From: Natrinema amylolyticum
GTDB taxonomy: Archaea > Halobacteriota > Halobacteria > Halobacteriales > Natrialbaceae
NCBI RefSeq assembly: GCF_020515625.1
Contig: NZ_JAIWPJ010000006.1
Coordinates: 62,001 to 126,000, forward strand
DNA length: 64,000 nucleotides
Direction: 5' to 3'
Both the position numbers and the translations under genes were made by a program. Of this stretch, positions 26,008-36,229 are shown piece by piece. The notes below the pieces were generated by a model that made no database searches, had not been told where the DNA came from, and saw nothing but the letters and a program-made list of their open reading frames with translations. Within the stretch, counting starts at the first letter, position 1, and every line of letters starts with the position of its first letter.

Positions 26008-27603
26008 ATGACCGGAGACGACCCACTCGAGGAGTCCGAGTCAGGGGAACCGACGACCGGGGAACCGCTCACGGATGGAGGGGCCGCAGGTGCAGACGAC
26101 GTCGCGCTGGACCCCTGGGGTTCCTCGAGCGTCTCCGACTACCGGAACCTGTTCGAGGAGTTCGGCATCGAGGAGTTCGACGACGTTTTGGAGGAGGTCC
26201 CGAACCCGCACTACCTGATGCGCCGGGGCGTCATCTTCGGCCACCGCGACTACCGGCCGGTCGCGGAGGCGCTACAGAACGACGAGCCGGCGGCCGTCCT
26301 CTCGGGCTTCATGCCTACCGGCGACCCCCACATCGGCCACAAGCTGGTCTTCGACGAGATCATCTGGCACCAACAGCAGGGGGCCGACGCCTACGGGCTG
26401 ATCGCCGATCTCGAGGCCAACTCCGCCCGCGGAATGAGCTGGGACGAGATCGACGAGCACGCTCGGGACTACCTCCTCTCCCTGCTCGCGCTCGGCTTCG
26501 ATCCCGAGGAGGGCGAACTCTACCGGCAGTCGACCAACCGAGAGCTACAGGACCTGGCCTTCGAACTGGGAGCCGACGCCAACTTCTCGGAGTTTCAGGC
26601 GATCTACGGCTTCGACGGCGAGACTGACGTCTCCCACATGCAGTCCGTCGTCACCCAGATGGCCGACATCCTCTACCCGCAACTCGAGGAGCCCAAGCCG
26701 ACCGTGATCCCCGTCGGCCCGGACCAGGACCCCCACGTCCGGCTGGCGCGGGACCTCGCCGAGCGAATGCGCTTCTTCAAAGTGAGCGAGGCGTACGCCA
26801 GCTTCGAACTCGAGCCCGAGGAACGCGCGCTGGTCGCCGAATTCTACGAGCGACTCGAGCCCGCCGACTTCGACGACGACGACCTCCGCTGCGTCCACGT
26901 CGCCGAGGCGATCGAGGAGACGCCGCTGTCGGAGCTCGAGGTCGACGCGGACACGCTGAGTTCGGTGCTGACGAAGCTCGAGGAGGCGGGGATGGAACCG
27001 ATCCGACCGCGGACTCGCTTCTTCGACCGGCGGGCGACCGACGAGGCCTTCGACGCGTTGGTCGACGCCATCGACGGCGAAAAGCGGGTCTACGAGAGCC
27101 ACGTCGACGCCTTCGATCTCGACCGCGCCGCGGCCGAGGAACTCGCCCGCGAGGTCGAGGTCGACAACGGCGGTTACGGCTTCCAGCCGCCGTCGTCGAT
27201 CTACCACCGCTTCATGACCGGACTCACCGGCGGCAAGATGTCCTCCTCGATTCCCGCCTCGCACATCTCGCTGCTGGACGACCCCGAGGACGGCTACGAC
27301 AAGGTGAAGGCCGCGTCCACGGGCGGCCGCGAGACCGCCGAGGAACACCGCGAGAAGGGGGGACGGGCGGACGAGTGTCCCGTCTACGAACTCTACGCCT
27401 ACCTGCTGGCCGGCGACGACGACGAGTTCGCTAAGCGCGTCTACGACGAGTGCGTCGGCGGCGAGCGCCTCTGTGGCGACTGCAAGGAGCAGGCCGCCCA
27501 GCTCATGAAAGAGTTCCTCGAGGAGCACCAGGAGAAACGCGAGGAAGTCGAGGAACTGCTCGAGGAGGCGGACATCGAACTCGAGTCACCGCGGCGTCGC
27601 TAA
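26008..27603 (+). CDS. trpS: Tryptophanyl-tRNA synthetase, long form
   Basis: The 531-residue class I synthetase has the HIGH-type motif in GDPHIGH (about 108-114), the Trp/ATP region GPDQDPHVRLARDLA (about 237-251) and the KMSKS-type GGKMSSS (about 410-416). The eukaryal/archaeal TrpRS order is kept, but between the nucleotide-binding halves there is an acidic insert of about 120 residues (roughly 270-390), which distinguishes this long haloarchaeal form from the shorter paralogue at 58706-59923. The Cys pair ERLCGDCKEQ near the C-terminus may bind zinc. It charges tRNA-Trp. The start is ATG 26008, followed by an acidic low-complexity leader. Confidence 0.93.
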   Translation: MTGDDPLEESESGEPTTGEPLTDGGAAGADDVALDPWGSSSVSDYRNLFEEFGIEEFDDVLEEVPNPHYLMRRGVIFGHRDYRPVAEALQNDEPAAVLSGFMPTGDPHIGHKLVFDEIIWHQQQGADAYGLIADLEANSARGMSWDEIDEHARDYLLSLLALGFDPEEGELYRQSTNRELQDLAFELGADANFSEFQAIYGFDGETDVSHMQSVVTQMADILYPQLEEPKPTVIPVGPDQDPHVRLARDLAERMRFFKVSEAYASFELEPEERALVAEFYERLEPADFDDDDLRCVHVAEAIEETPLSELEVDADTLSSVLTKLEEAGMEPIRPRTRFFDRRATDEAFDALVDAIDGEKRVYESHVDAFDLDRAAAEELAREVEVDNGGYGFQPPSSIYHRFMTGLTGGKMSSSIPASHISLLDDPEDGYDKVKAASTGGRETAEEHREKGGRADECPVYELYAYLLAGDDDEFAKRVYDECVGGERLCGDCKEQAAQLMKEFLEEHQEKREEVEELLEEADIELESPRRR

Positions 27604-27720
27604 CGCGGGGTGCTCGCGGCCGCTTCCGTCGACTTTCGCGGATCGGTTCGGCAGGGAGCGGACATACATTTTGGCGTCTGACGAAGATATATAGGGGCAG
27701 TCGTGGAACCGTGAGCCACG

Positions 27721-29100
27721 ATGGCCCCGCACCGCCGCGGCTCGACCGACGACCGACTGGTCTGTGCCGACGTCCTCGGCGCGTTCGGCGTCACGGCGGC
27801 GGACGTTCGACGGAACGCGTCCGGCGACGTCACCCTCGAGGCGGCGCTGGTCGACGCGCTCGCGACGGGCGTCGATCGGACGACGGTGCTCCGGCGGACG
27901 ATCGCGCGGAGCGACCGCGGCCTCGCGTGTGCGGCCCGGTACTCGCGGGCCGACCTCGAGTCCGAACTCGCGGCCGTCTTCGAGGCGATCGGCTGGTCGC
28001 TCGAGCTGTCGGCGACCCGCGACGGACTGGAACTGACCGCGTCGGATCCCCGCGGCCGAGCGCGGGAGGCGACGATCGCCTCCCCCGAGACGCCGCTCGG
28101 GACCGACAACCTCCCGGCCGTCCTCCGGACGATCGACGACGCGATCCTCGCGGGTACCGACGCGCGGTTCGTCCTCCTCTCGTCGGGCGTCGACCGCTGG
28201 CGCGCCGCGCTGGTCGACCGGAGCGAACTCGAGCGGCTCCGCGAGCGCTACGGCTCCCGAATCGAGGCCGTCGATCGACCACTGCTTCCGAAGCACGGAC
28301 TCGCGGCGTACGTCCCCGCGGCCGGCGACGAACCGGACGGATCGATAGATACCGGAGCCGGCGCTGACGCCGACGATCCGTGGCCGCCCTGGGCGCTCGA
28401 ACGCGGGACGCGTCGATCGAGCGAACTGCCGTCCGACGTCGGCTCGCTCATCGACGAAGCCGAACCGTCCGTGCGTCCGGAATCGGAGTCGAGTTCGGAC
28501 GGGACGGCCGCGGCGCGATCGAGCGACGCGACGGTCAGCACGGCGTCGACGGCTGCCTCGGAACGATCGGCCACGACAGCGCCCGCGAGCGAGGTCGACG
28601 GCTTCGAACTCCGGGGATCGCCCGCCGTATCACGGCAACGCGACGAGGCCGTCGACCGGGCCGCGGAGCGCGACGCCGCGGCGGCCGCCTCCGGTCGCTC
28701 GGAAACGGTGGACGACTCGAGTCGGGACGAGCGAGCGACGGGCCCGGACGAGAGCGAGACGAATTCGGACGGGTTCGGGACGCTCTCGGGGACCAGCCAG
28801 ACGGCGCGGGTCAGCAACGACTCGTTCGGTACGGAACTCGATCCCCAGGCCGACGACGACCAGTATCGCGCGCTCGGCGCGGCGCTCGACGCGGGCGGGA
28901 CCGTCTCCGTTCGAGGACTGCTCGAGGACGACGATTTCCTCCCCGAACTGCCGGCCACAGAGTCCGCCGAGACGCGCATCGAGTTCGCCGACGGGTGCGC
29001 GCCCGTGGAGGTTCCAGAGACGACCGCGGCCGCCGAGCAGTCCGGCTTCGAATGGGTCGAGAGCGGCTCGCTCGAGACGACGCGGGTGTCCGAGGGATAG
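27721..29100 (+). CDS. Haloarchaeal hypothetical protein with acidic Ser/Thr-rich middle
   Basis: The 459-residue protein has an N-terminal structured part (about 1-200; LVCADVLGAFGVTAADV and ATIASPETPLGTDNLPAVL), a long disordered Ser/Thr/Asp/Glu-rich middle (about 205-370) and a short C-terminal segment with FEWVESGSLETTRV. A TATA-like GATATATAGG lies about 25-35 bp before the start at ATG 27721. No family is recognised. It sits between trpS and pheS on the same strand, but gaps of 117 and 350 bp make cotranscription uncertain. Confidence 0.8.
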   Translation: MAPHRRGSTDDRLVCADVLGAFGVTAADVRRNASGDVTLEAALVDALATGVDRTTVLRRTIARSDRGLACAARYSRADLESELAAVFEAIGWSLELSATRDGLELTASDPRGRAREATIASPETPLGTDNLPAVLRTIDDAILAGTDARFVLLSSGVDRWRAALVDRSELERLRERYGSRIEAVDRPLLPKHGLAAYVPAAGDEPDGSIDTGAGADADDPWPPWALERGTRRSSELPSDVGSLIDEAEPSVRPESESSSDGTAAARSSDATVSTASTAASERSATTAPASEVDGFELRGSPAVSRQRDEAVDRAAERDAAAAASGRSETVDDSSRDERATGPDESETNSDGFGTLSGTSQTARVSNDSFGTELDPQADDDQYRALGAALDAGGTVSVRGLLEDDDFLPELPATESAETRIEFADGCAPVEVPETTAAAEQSGFEWVESGSLETTRVSEG

Positions 29101-29450
29101 GCGGTGGTCGTCGGTAGTGGTGTGGTGACCCGTATCACAACGTTTTTAGCCGACTCGCGAGTGCTACCGAGTATGGCACTCGAATCCCGCGTCCGTGCCG
29201 GTGTCGACAGCCGACCACAGCGCCAGCGATCGGGATTCGGCTTCTTCTTCGCCCGGTGAATCCGGGCCGGTGGAGCCGAGAGCGACCGGATCGGTCGCTC
29301 GCGGCGAAACCGTCCGCGGCAGTATCGTCCGCTCGAGCACCGTCCGCGTTCGGTTCGCGGACATCGCGACGTCCGTCACGGACTCGAGCATCGATACCGA
29401 ACTGAGTCGGAACCGCTAACTGACCGACCCACAGCAATGCAAGTAAGCGA
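29101..29450 (+). other. 350-bp gap with a possible small ORF (29195-29419)
   Basis: A 74-codon frame starting with GTG 29195 ends at 29419 and has mostly G/C third positions, as real genes here do; its peptide (PVSTADHSASDRD onward, ending TELSRNR) is not recognised. A second short frame (ATG 29173, 28 codons) overlaps it. The two frames could also be the remains of one small frameshifted gene. An AT-rich ACGTTTTTAG near 29141-29150 may be a promoter or terminator element. Confidence 0.3.
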
Positions 29451-30977
29451 ATGCAACTTCCAGCACAACAGGTCGCGGTCCTAGAGGCCGCGAACGCGGA
29501 CGAGGCAACGTCCGTCGACGCCCTCGCCGCGGCGACCGACCTCCCGCCCGAAACCGTCACCGGGGCCGTCTTCGAACTCGAGGACGAAGGGCTGGTCGCC
29601 GTCAGCGAGCGCGTCGACGAAACGGTCGCCCTGACCGACGAGGGGCGCGACTACGTCGACGACGGACTGCCCGAGGTCCGGCTCTACGAGGCCGCCCTCG
29701 AGGCCGGTGCCGACGCAGACCCCGTCTCGATGGGGCAGGTCATCGGCGCGTCGGGACTCGAGGGCAGCGCGGTCGACATCGCGCTCTCGAACTACGCGCG
29801 CAAGGGGTACGGCGCGATCGACAGCGGCGAGATCACGGCCGACCCCGACGCGGACCCGGACGCCGATGCGGAGGCGAACGCGCTCGAGGCACTGGCCGAC
29901 GTCGACGACGCCCCGGTCGACAGCGTCGACGTCGATTCGGAGACGCTCGAGTCCCTCGAGCGGCGCGGACTGCTCGACCGACGCGAGTCGACGGTCCGCG
30001 AAGTGACGCTGACCGAGCGCGCCGTCACGGAGCTGATGGCGGGCATCGAGACTGCCGAGACGGTCGGCCAGGTCACCCCCGAACTGCTCACGAGCGGCGA
30101 GTGGGAGGACGTCGAGTTCTCCGAGTACAACGTCGAGGCCGACGCCGAGCGGTTCGACGGCGGCAAGGTCCACATCCTGCGCCAGACCGCCGAGCGCGTC
30201 AAGGACACCCTCGTCGGGATGGGCTTCCAGGAGATGGACGGCCCGCACGTCGACGCGGACTTCTGGATCAACGACTGCCTGTTCATGCCCCAGGACCATC
30301 CCGCGCGCACGCACTGGGACCGGTTCGCCCTGGAGCAGCCGACCCACATCGACGAACTCCCCGAGGACCTCGTCGACCGCGTCGAGCGCGCTCACCGGGA
30401 AGGCGTCGGTCCGGACGGCGAGGGCTACCACTCGCCGTGGGACGAGGACTTCGCGCGGGCGCTCGCGCTGCGCGGGCACACCACCTCACTGTCGACGCGC
30501 TACCTCTCGGGCGAGGAGGTCGGCGACCTCGAGCCGCCACAGCGGTACTTCAGCGTCGAGAAGGTCTACCGAAACGACACGCTCGACCCGACCCACCTGC
30601 TCGAGTTCTTCCAGATCGAGGGCTGGGTGATGGCCGAGGACCTCTCCGTTCGCGACCTCATGGGGACCTTCGAGGAGTTCTACTCCCAATTCGGGATCGA
30701 GGACATCCAGTTCAAGCCCCACTACAACCCCTACACGGAGCCCAGCTTCGAGCTGTTCGGCACGCATCCGACGACCGGCGAACTCGTCGAAATCGGCAAC
30801 TCGGGGATCTTCCGCGAGGAGATGCTCGAGCCCCTCGGCGTGGAGTGCGACGTGATGGCCTGGGGGCTGGCCTTAGAGCGACTGCTCATGCTGATGTACG
30901 GCTTCGAGGACATTCGAGACATCCACGGGACGCTGTGTGACCTCGAACTGCTGCGAGAGACGGAGGTGACCTACTGA
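29451..30977 (+). CDS. pheS: Phenylalanyl-tRNA synthetase alpha subunit
   Basis: The 508-residue class II synthetase subunit has the archaeal/eukaryal layout: N-terminal winged-helix DNA-binding-like domains (about 1-200) rather than the bacterial coiled coil, then the catalytic core with FFQIEGWVM (motif 2 region, about 386-394), FKPHYNPYTEPSFELF (about 420-435) and GLALERLLMLMYG (motif 3, about 480-492). The acidic linker around 125-155 is a haloarchaeal feature. It pairs with PheT to form an (alpha-beta)2 enzyme that charges tRNA-Phe. Its TGA overlaps the pheT start (TGATG), so the two are translationally coupled. Confidence 0.95.
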   Translation: MQLPAQQVAVLEAANADEATSVDALAAATDLPPETVTGAVFELEDEGLVAVSERVDETVALTDEGRDYVDDGLPEVRLYEAALEAGADADPVSMGQVIGASGLEGSAVDIALSNYARKGYGAIDSGEITADPDADPDADAEANALEALADVDDAPVDSVDVDSETLESLERRGLLDRRESTVREVTLTERAVTELMAGIETAETVGQVTPELLTSGEWEDVEFSEYNVEADAERFDGGKVHILRQTAERVKDTLVGMGFQEMDGPHVDADFWINDCLFMPQDHPARTHWDRFALEQPTHIDELPEDLVDRVERAHREGVGPDGEGYHSPWDEDFARALALRGHTTSLSTRYLSGEEVGDLEPPQRYFSVEKVYRNDTLDPTHLLEFFQIEGWVMAEDLSVRDLMGTFEEFYSQFGIEDIQFKPHYNPYTEPSFELFGTHPTTGELVEIGNSGIFREEMLEPLGVECDVMAWGLALERLLMLMYGFEDIRDIHGTLCDLELLRETEVTY

Positions 30978-32689
30978 TGCCCACGGTCGATATCGACCCC
31001 GACGAACTGCGCGACCTGACCGGTCACGACGAGAAGAGCGACGAAGAGCTACAGGAGGACCTGTTCGGGCTCGGCCTCGAGTTCGAGGGCCGCACCGAGG
31101 ACGGAGCGTTCGAACTCGAGTTCGCACCGGACCGGCTCGACCGGCTCTCCGTCGAGGGTGTCGCCCGCTCGCTGCGGTACCAGTACGGCGACGCGCGCGG
31201 GGTGCACGTCCCCTCGCCGAACTCGTCGGAGTGGACTATCGAGGTCGACGAGTCGGTTCCCGACGAGCGTCCCTACGTCACCGGCGCGGTCGTCCGCGAC
31301 GTGGACTTGGACGAGGAGAGCCTCGAGTCGCTGATCCAGCTCCAGGAGAAGCTTCACGCGACGATGGGGCGCAAGCGTGCGAAGGGCGCGATCGGGATCC
31401 ACGACCTGACGATGCTGAAGGGGACCGCCGTAACGGAGGGGAACCCGACGATCCAGTACGTCGGCGTCGAACCCGACGAGGACCGGTTCGTCCCCCTCGA
31501 TTCCGATCGGGAGATGACGCCGGCCGACGTGCTCGAGGACCACCAGACGGGGCAGACCTACGCCGATCTGGTCAGCGAGTACGAGCGCTATCCGGCGATC
31601 TACGACAGTATCGGCCTGTTCTCGTTCCCGCCGGTGATCAACGGTCGGCGTACCGAGGTCTCGACGGACTCGCGGGACCTGTTCGTCGAGATGACGGGCA
31701 CTGACCAGTGGACGATCGACAAGATGCTGAACATCGTCTGCTACGCGCTGTCGGCCCGCGGGGCCACGCTCGAGGAGGTGCGGGTCGAGTACCCCGATCA
31801 CGAGGTCGTCAGACCGGACCTCTCGATGAAGACGAAGACGGTCGCCCACGACCGCATCGAGACCATCCTCGGCATCGGGCTCGGTCCCGACGAGGTGATC
31901 GATTTGGCCGAGCGCTCGGGCCTCAAGGCCGAAAAGGAGGAAAACGAGGACGGCGAGCTCGTCTACGAGGTGACGATCCCGCCCTATCGCGTCGACGTGC
32001 TCCACCCCCTGGACGTTATCGACGACCTCGGGCGGGCCTACGGCTTCAACGAACTCGAGCCCCGCTATCCCGACGTGGGAACCGTCGGCGGCCGCCACGA
32101 GCGCTCTCGACTCGAGAACGCCGCCCGCACCCAGCTCGTCGGACAGGGCTTCGAGGACCTGCTGAACTTCCACATGATCAGCGAGGGGGAGAACTACGAC
32201 CGCCTCGATATCTCGCCCGGCGACGACGTCTACGGGGCCGGCGAGCCGGCGACCATCAAAGAACCCTACAGCGAGGACTTCACCATGTTGCGGACCTGGG
32301 TCATGCCGTCGCTGCTGATGGTCCTCGAGCGGAACACCCACCGCTCCTACCCGCAGAACCTCGCCGAGATCGGCTTCGCGGCCGAGGTCGACGAGAGCGA
32401 AAATATGGGCGTCGCGGAGGGCCGCCGCGTCGGGGCCGTCCTCGCCCACCACGAAGCCGGTTACGAGGACGCCAAGGCCCGGCTGCAGGCGCTCGCCCGC
32501 AACTTCGACGTCGATCTCGAGACGCCGCCGACCGACCACCCAACCTTCATTTCGGGTCGAACGGCAGCGGTCGTCATCGACGGCGAGGAAGTCGGCGTGA
32601 TCGGCGAGGTCCACCCGAAGGTGCTCGTTGAGCACGATCTCGAGGTGCCGGTGTCGGCCTTCGAGTTCGACCTCGAGGCACTCCGATAG
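30977..32689 (+). CDS. pheT: Phenylalanyl-tRNA synthetase beta subunit
   Basis: At 570 residues this is the short archaeal/eukaryal-type beta subunit, lacking the extra bacterial N- and C-terminal domains. It contains the B3/4 editing region (about 90-260, with KGAIGIHDL and FPPVINGRRT), the B5 domain (about 275-350; IPPYRVDVLHPLDVIDD) and the catalytic-like module (PYSEDFTMLRTWVMPSLL and GVIGEVHPKVL). It hydrolyses Tyr mischarged onto tRNA-Phe and supports tRNA binding. Its ATG is embedded in the pheS stop. Confidence 0.95.
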   Translation: MPTVDIDPDELRDLTGHDEKSDEELQEDLFGLGLEFEGRTEDGAFELEFAPDRLDRLSVEGVARSLRYQYGDARGVHVPSPNSSEWTIEVDESVPDERPYVTGAVVRDVDLDEESLESLIQLQEKLHATMGRKRAKGAIGIHDLTMLKGTAVTEGNPTIQYVGVEPDEDRFVPLDSDREMTPADVLEDHQTGQTYADLVSEYERYPAIYDSIGLFSFPPVINGRRTEVSTDSRDLFVEMTGTDQWTIDKMLNIVCYALSARGATLEEVRVEYPDHEVVRPDLSMKTKTVAHDRIETILGIGLGPDEVIDLAERSGLKAEKEENEDGELVYEVTIPPYRVDVLHPLDVIDDLGRAYGFNELEPRYPDVGTVGGRHERSRLENAARTQLVGQGFEDLLNFHMISEGENYDRLDISPGDDVYGAGEPATIKEPYSEDFTMLRTWVMPSLLMVLERNTHRSYPQNLAEIGFAAEVDESENMGVAEGRRVGAVLAHHEAGYEDAKARLQALARNFDVDLETPPTDHPTFISGRTAAVVIDGEEVGVIGEVHPKVLVEHDLEVPVSAFEFDLEALR

Positions 32690-32724
32690 GGCCGCGAGCG
32701 AAGCGAACGACTCTTCGTCCGAAT

Positions 32725-35526
32725 TCACCGGATCTCGCCGTAGGTCCGGACGAGCTCCCCCTCGCGATAGCGCCGCTGCTCGAACCCGAGGGCGTTGCAC
32801 ACGAGCGTATGCCCCATGAACGAGAGAGAGTAGTCGGCCATGCCGAACGGATGCAGGACCGTCTGTTGTGCGGGCGGCAGAATCGATCCGAGAACGTTGA
32901 TCTCGGCGTCGCCCGCCGCGAGGGTCCCGGCGCTGACGCCGCCGCCGGTCGTTCCGGCGGCGCGACCGCCGGCCGCGTCGAACGCGTCGCCGTCGATGAT
33001 CGTCGCCGGCTGGTCGACCCCGGTGGTGTACCCGAGTTGCGGGCCCTTCCACATCTCCTGCTGTCGCGGGCGGACGCCATCGAGCAGCGGATGATCGAAG
33101 TCCCTGTCCGCGAGGTTCGCGAACTGGACCTCGACGGTCTCGAGGTCGTCGGGATCGATCGCCGCCGCGTCGCCGACGTCGAGCGCGCCGAGCAGGTGTA
33201 CGCCCGTATCGGTCAGCACGAGGTCGCCGCCGGCCTCGACGAACGACTCGATCGCGGCGACGTACTGCGGGTCGTCGAGACCCGCGTCGTGGGAGACGAC
33301 CAGTTTGTCGTAGCGGCGCTTCCCGGAGTTGCCCCGAAGCAATCGACCGTTGCCAACGTCGTGGACCCGGAGCCCGTCCATGTCGCCGTCCTCGAGGTGA
33401 TCGGAGAGATCGGCAAAGAACTGCATCGGATTGACCGTATACTCGCGTTGCTCGTAGCCGAGTACCGCTCGCGGATCGGGATACTCGTCGTCGGTGTCCA
33501 GCACGGTCATCTCGACCTCGATGTCGGCGTCGCTCTCGACCTCAACGTCCCACCGGCCGGCGTCGGGTCGATGGCGGAACCACCCCTCGAAGTCGTGAGG
33601 CCGGGGCGTCGAGGTGTCCGGGTCCGCCTTCGCGGCGAGATCGATCTCGTGAACGACCGTTCCGGCGGGGTCGGTGACGCGAATGTGACCGTCGGTCGCG
33701 TCGCCGACGCCGGTAAACCGGACCGACAGCGAGTGAGACGATTCCGTCGCCTCGGTGCCGACGGTCTCCCGATCGGCGGGGCCGGGCTGGACGACCTCGT
33801 GACGACGACGGACCTCGGCCGCGCGGCTCCGGCCGGGTCCGCGGCCCTCGCCGGGACGCTCGTCGGTGTACGGGAGATCGGCGGACGAGCGCGTGAGTTC
33901 GTCAGTCGTCACGTATGCGGTGTCCTGACCGCCGGTCGCGACGGTCGCATCGGTGTCTGTCGCGGTCATCTCGGCGTACTCGCGCATCGAGATTCGGTAG
34001 GCGGTGACCAGGTGGCGTTCGATGTAGGGTTTCCACTGGATCCGGGCTTCCGAGAAGTGGTTCGCGAAGATGATCTCGGGTGCGACCGTGACGGCCCCGA
34101 GCCCGCCGAACTCCTCCGGCTGTCCGGCCCATCCGAGGAACGCGCCGGTCACTTGGTACGCGAGGGAGTCGTAGATCGTGCCGTAATCGAACAGTCCGTC
34201 GGGGACGTACCCCGAGACGCCGTACTGCTCCTCGCACGCGCGCTCGATGTCGTCCGCGATCGCCTCGATGCCGCCCCAGTGGGCTTCCATCCCCTCGCCG
34301 ATGCGGACGTTGACCTCGTCGAGGTCGTGGGTCCCGTCGTGATCGAACGGGGCGTTCGTCTCGAGGTTGAACACCATGTGATCAGCGGTGTACATCCCGT
34401 GGTAGTCACAGAGGTACTCCACGTTCTCGTACTCGCGGAAGTGATCGACGATCGCCAGCGAGTCCGGGACCACGTCGTAATACTCGTCGGGTGCATCGTC
34501 GGGCTCGGCGGGCCAGAACGCCGGATCGACCCATCCCATCGTCGGGTACTGCCGATTGGTGTCGACGCCGGCCGCGTTCCCGCGCCGGAAGTTGATCTGG
34601 GTCTCCCCTCGCGGAATGTCGAACACGGGGTCGCGCGCCACCCAGCCGTCGGGGTTCGTGAACACGAAGACGAACGCGATGTCGTCGAGTAGGCCCTCGA
34701 AGCCGTCGGCTTCGCCTCGAGCGAGGTCCTCGACGAGCCGAGCGCCGGTCTCGACGCCCGCTCGCTCGTCGCCGTGAATCGAGAGGGAGTAGACTACCTT
34801 CTCCTTCTCGGCGAACGACGCCTCGTCCCGGACGTCGTTCGTGACGTCGACGACGTAGATGTCCTGCGGATCGGGACTCTCGCCGGTGTACCGGTTCGGC
34901 CAGCCCGGCGATTCTTCGAGGGCGTGGACGCGCACGCGGTCGGAGAAGTCCGCCTCGAGGCGGGCGAGCCCCTGGCCAACCTCGCGGTAGGAGACGAACT
35001 CCCGGGCTTCCTCGACCGGCGGGAAGACGTCCTCGGCATAGGGCTCCTCGAGTTTCCACCACGGGTTCGCGCCGGGAGAGAAGTCCATCAGTTCGATCCC
35101 GTCCCGCTCGAGCACGTCCGCGACCTCGTCGGCGGTGAGACGCGCGTGCGCCGCCGGCGTCGGCGATTCTCGGGTTACCGCCTTCGGCGCATGGGAGAGG
35201 TCCGGGCCGGGGGTCTCCTCGTATTCGGCCGCGAAGGCCTCGAGCGCGGTTTGGTCAGCAAACTCGATGACGGTCGCCGCCTCGTACTCCGCCGGGGTAT
35301 GGTTGACGACGAACTCGTACTCGTCGGTCATCGGTTCGCCGCGGACGTCCGCGGTAGCGGAACCGGGGAGCGCGAGCGCTGCTCCCGTCGCCGCGGAGAG
35401 TGACAGGAACGTCCGTCGGTCGATGGCGCTGCCGGCGAACGCGTCGTCCGAACACCGGTCGGCAGCGTCGTCGGTCGAACGGTCAGCGGATCGTCGCGGT
35501 TGCGTATGGTATGGTCCGTTTGACAT
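32725..35526 (-). CDS. Tat-exported M14 zinc carboxypeptidase with C-terminal GATase-like domain
   Basis: From ATG 35526 the protein is 933 residues. A twin-arginine signal (DRRTFLSLSAATGAALALPG, about 35-54) predicts folded export, usual in haloarchaea. The peptidase domain follows, with zinc ligands in SIHGDERAG (HxxE, about 249-252) and DYHGMY (about 374), about 125 residues apart as expected for M14. Beyond it are a beta-sandwich-like segment (about 560-690; HIRVTDPAGTVVHEID) and a C-terminal alpha/beta region with GDLVLTDTGVHLLGALDVG (about 745-765) resembling GATase/DUF4350-type modules. It probably trims extracellular peptides or modifies a surface protein. The gene is convergent with pheT, 35 bp apart. 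Confidence 0.87.
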   Translation of the reverse strand: MSNGPYHTQPRRSADRSTDDAADRCSDDAFAGSAIDRRTFLSLSAATGAALALPGSATADVRGEPMTDEYEFVVNHTPAEYEAATVIEFADQTALEAFAAEYEETPGPDLSHAPKAVTRESPTPAAHARLTADEVADVLERDGIELMDFSPGANPWWKLEEPYAEDVFPPVEEAREFVSYREVGQGLARLEADFSDRVRVHALEESPGWPNRYTGESPDPQDIYVVDVTNDVRDEASFAEKEKVVYSLSIHGDERAGVETGARLVEDLARGEADGFEGLLDDIAFVFVFTNPDGWVARDPVFDIPRGETQINFRRGNAAGVDTNRQYPTMGWVDPAFWPAEPDDAPDEYYDVVPDSLAIVDHFREYENVEYLCDYHGMYTADHMVFNLETNAPFDHDGTHDLDEVNVRIGEGMEAHWGGIEAIADDIERACEEQYGVSGYVPDGLFDYGTIYDSLAYQVTGAFLGWAGQPEEFGGLGAVTVAPEIIFANHFSEARIQWKPYIERHLVTAYRISMREYAEMTATDTDATVATGGQDTAYVTTDELTRSSADLPYTDERPGEGRGPGRSRAAEVRRRHEVVQPGPADRETVGTEATESSHSLSVRFTGVGDATDGHIRVTDPAGTVVHEIDLAAKADPDTSTPRPHDFEGWFRHRPDAGRWDVEVESDADIEVEMTVLDTDDEYPDPRAVLGYEQREYTVNPMQFFADLSDHLEDGDMDGLRVHDVGNGRLLRGNSGKRRYDKLVVSHDAGLDDPQYVAAIESFVEAGGDLVLTDTGVHLLGALDVGDAAAIDPDDLETVEVQFANLADRDFDHPLLDGVRPRQQEMWKGPQLGYTTGVDQPATIIDGDAFDAAGGRAAGTTGGGVSAGTLAAGDAEINVLGSILPPAQQTVLHPFGMADYSLSFMGHTLVCNALGFEQRRYREGELVRTYGEIR

Positions 35527-35793
35527 TACCGATCGTGGGGATACCCCACGTCCACGGCCCACAATGATCTGGAATAAATATGGTAACGAACGAGTGAATG
35601 TCTCTGAGACGCGTATATTTATGTAGTTGGTGGGAAGGGGTTGGGAAACCCACAGACGATATTCGAGACCGTCAAGGCAGGTAATGACGGCACAGAACTG
35701 TCGAATTACGCCTATTGGCGTAAAAAACGATACCTGACAGTAGCGAAACGACTGCCGGGCCGTTCGAGACGCTCGAGAGAAGAAGACCGTCCC

Positions 35794-35991
35794 CTAGAAC
35801 TCGTGTTCGACGTCGTCTTCGTCGGCTTTCTGGATGATTATTTTCCCGTCCCGGACTCGGACGAAGACCTCGTCGCCGATATCCATGCCCGCGACCTCGA
35901 GTTCGTCCTCGTGGAGGTTGAGGTGGACGTTGTGGTAGTTACCGTCGTCGTCTTTCGCACCGCTTGGACTCAGCTTCTTTTTCCGTACCAT
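35794..35991 (-). CDS. Small AbrB-like haloarchaeal protein
   Basis: The 65-residue protein begins MVRKKKLSPSGAKDDDGNYHN and has a swapped-hairpin-like beta pattern (VHLNLHEDELEVAGMDIGDEV then FVRVRDGKIIIQKAD) typical of AbrB/SpoVT DNA-binding proteins. The basic N-terminus and acidic C-terminus fit a small conserved haloarchaeal protein of unknown function. ATG 35991 is the only good start. The 267-bp gap to the carboxypeptidase gene holds no other frame with coding character. Confidence 0.75.
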   Translation of the reverse strand: MVRKKKLSPSGAKDDDGNYHNVHLNLHEDELEVAGMDIGDEVFVRVRDGKIIIQKADEDDVEHEF

Positions 35992-36229
35992 CGCGGGATT
36001 CTATTCCGAACTTCGCCGTAGGATATACTTAAGTGTTTTCGACGACCGAACGAATGATCTTGTTACACACGCGTCGGAGCGACAATCACGAGACGGCGTC
36101 GAGCACGTGCTGTAGATAGTGCGGTGGAATAGCGTGCGCGATGCACTTAAACATACCGCCGCAGTCGGTCGATTTGTGGGGATATCTTTATGTCGGATCG
36201 TGTGCTGAATTGACACGGAGGCGAAATTC

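Noticed and set aside
31049-33052. A 667-codon minus-strand frame spanning pheT and the carboxypeptidase 3' end
   Set aside because: It overlaps two confident genes and its composition is that of a codon-bias shadow.
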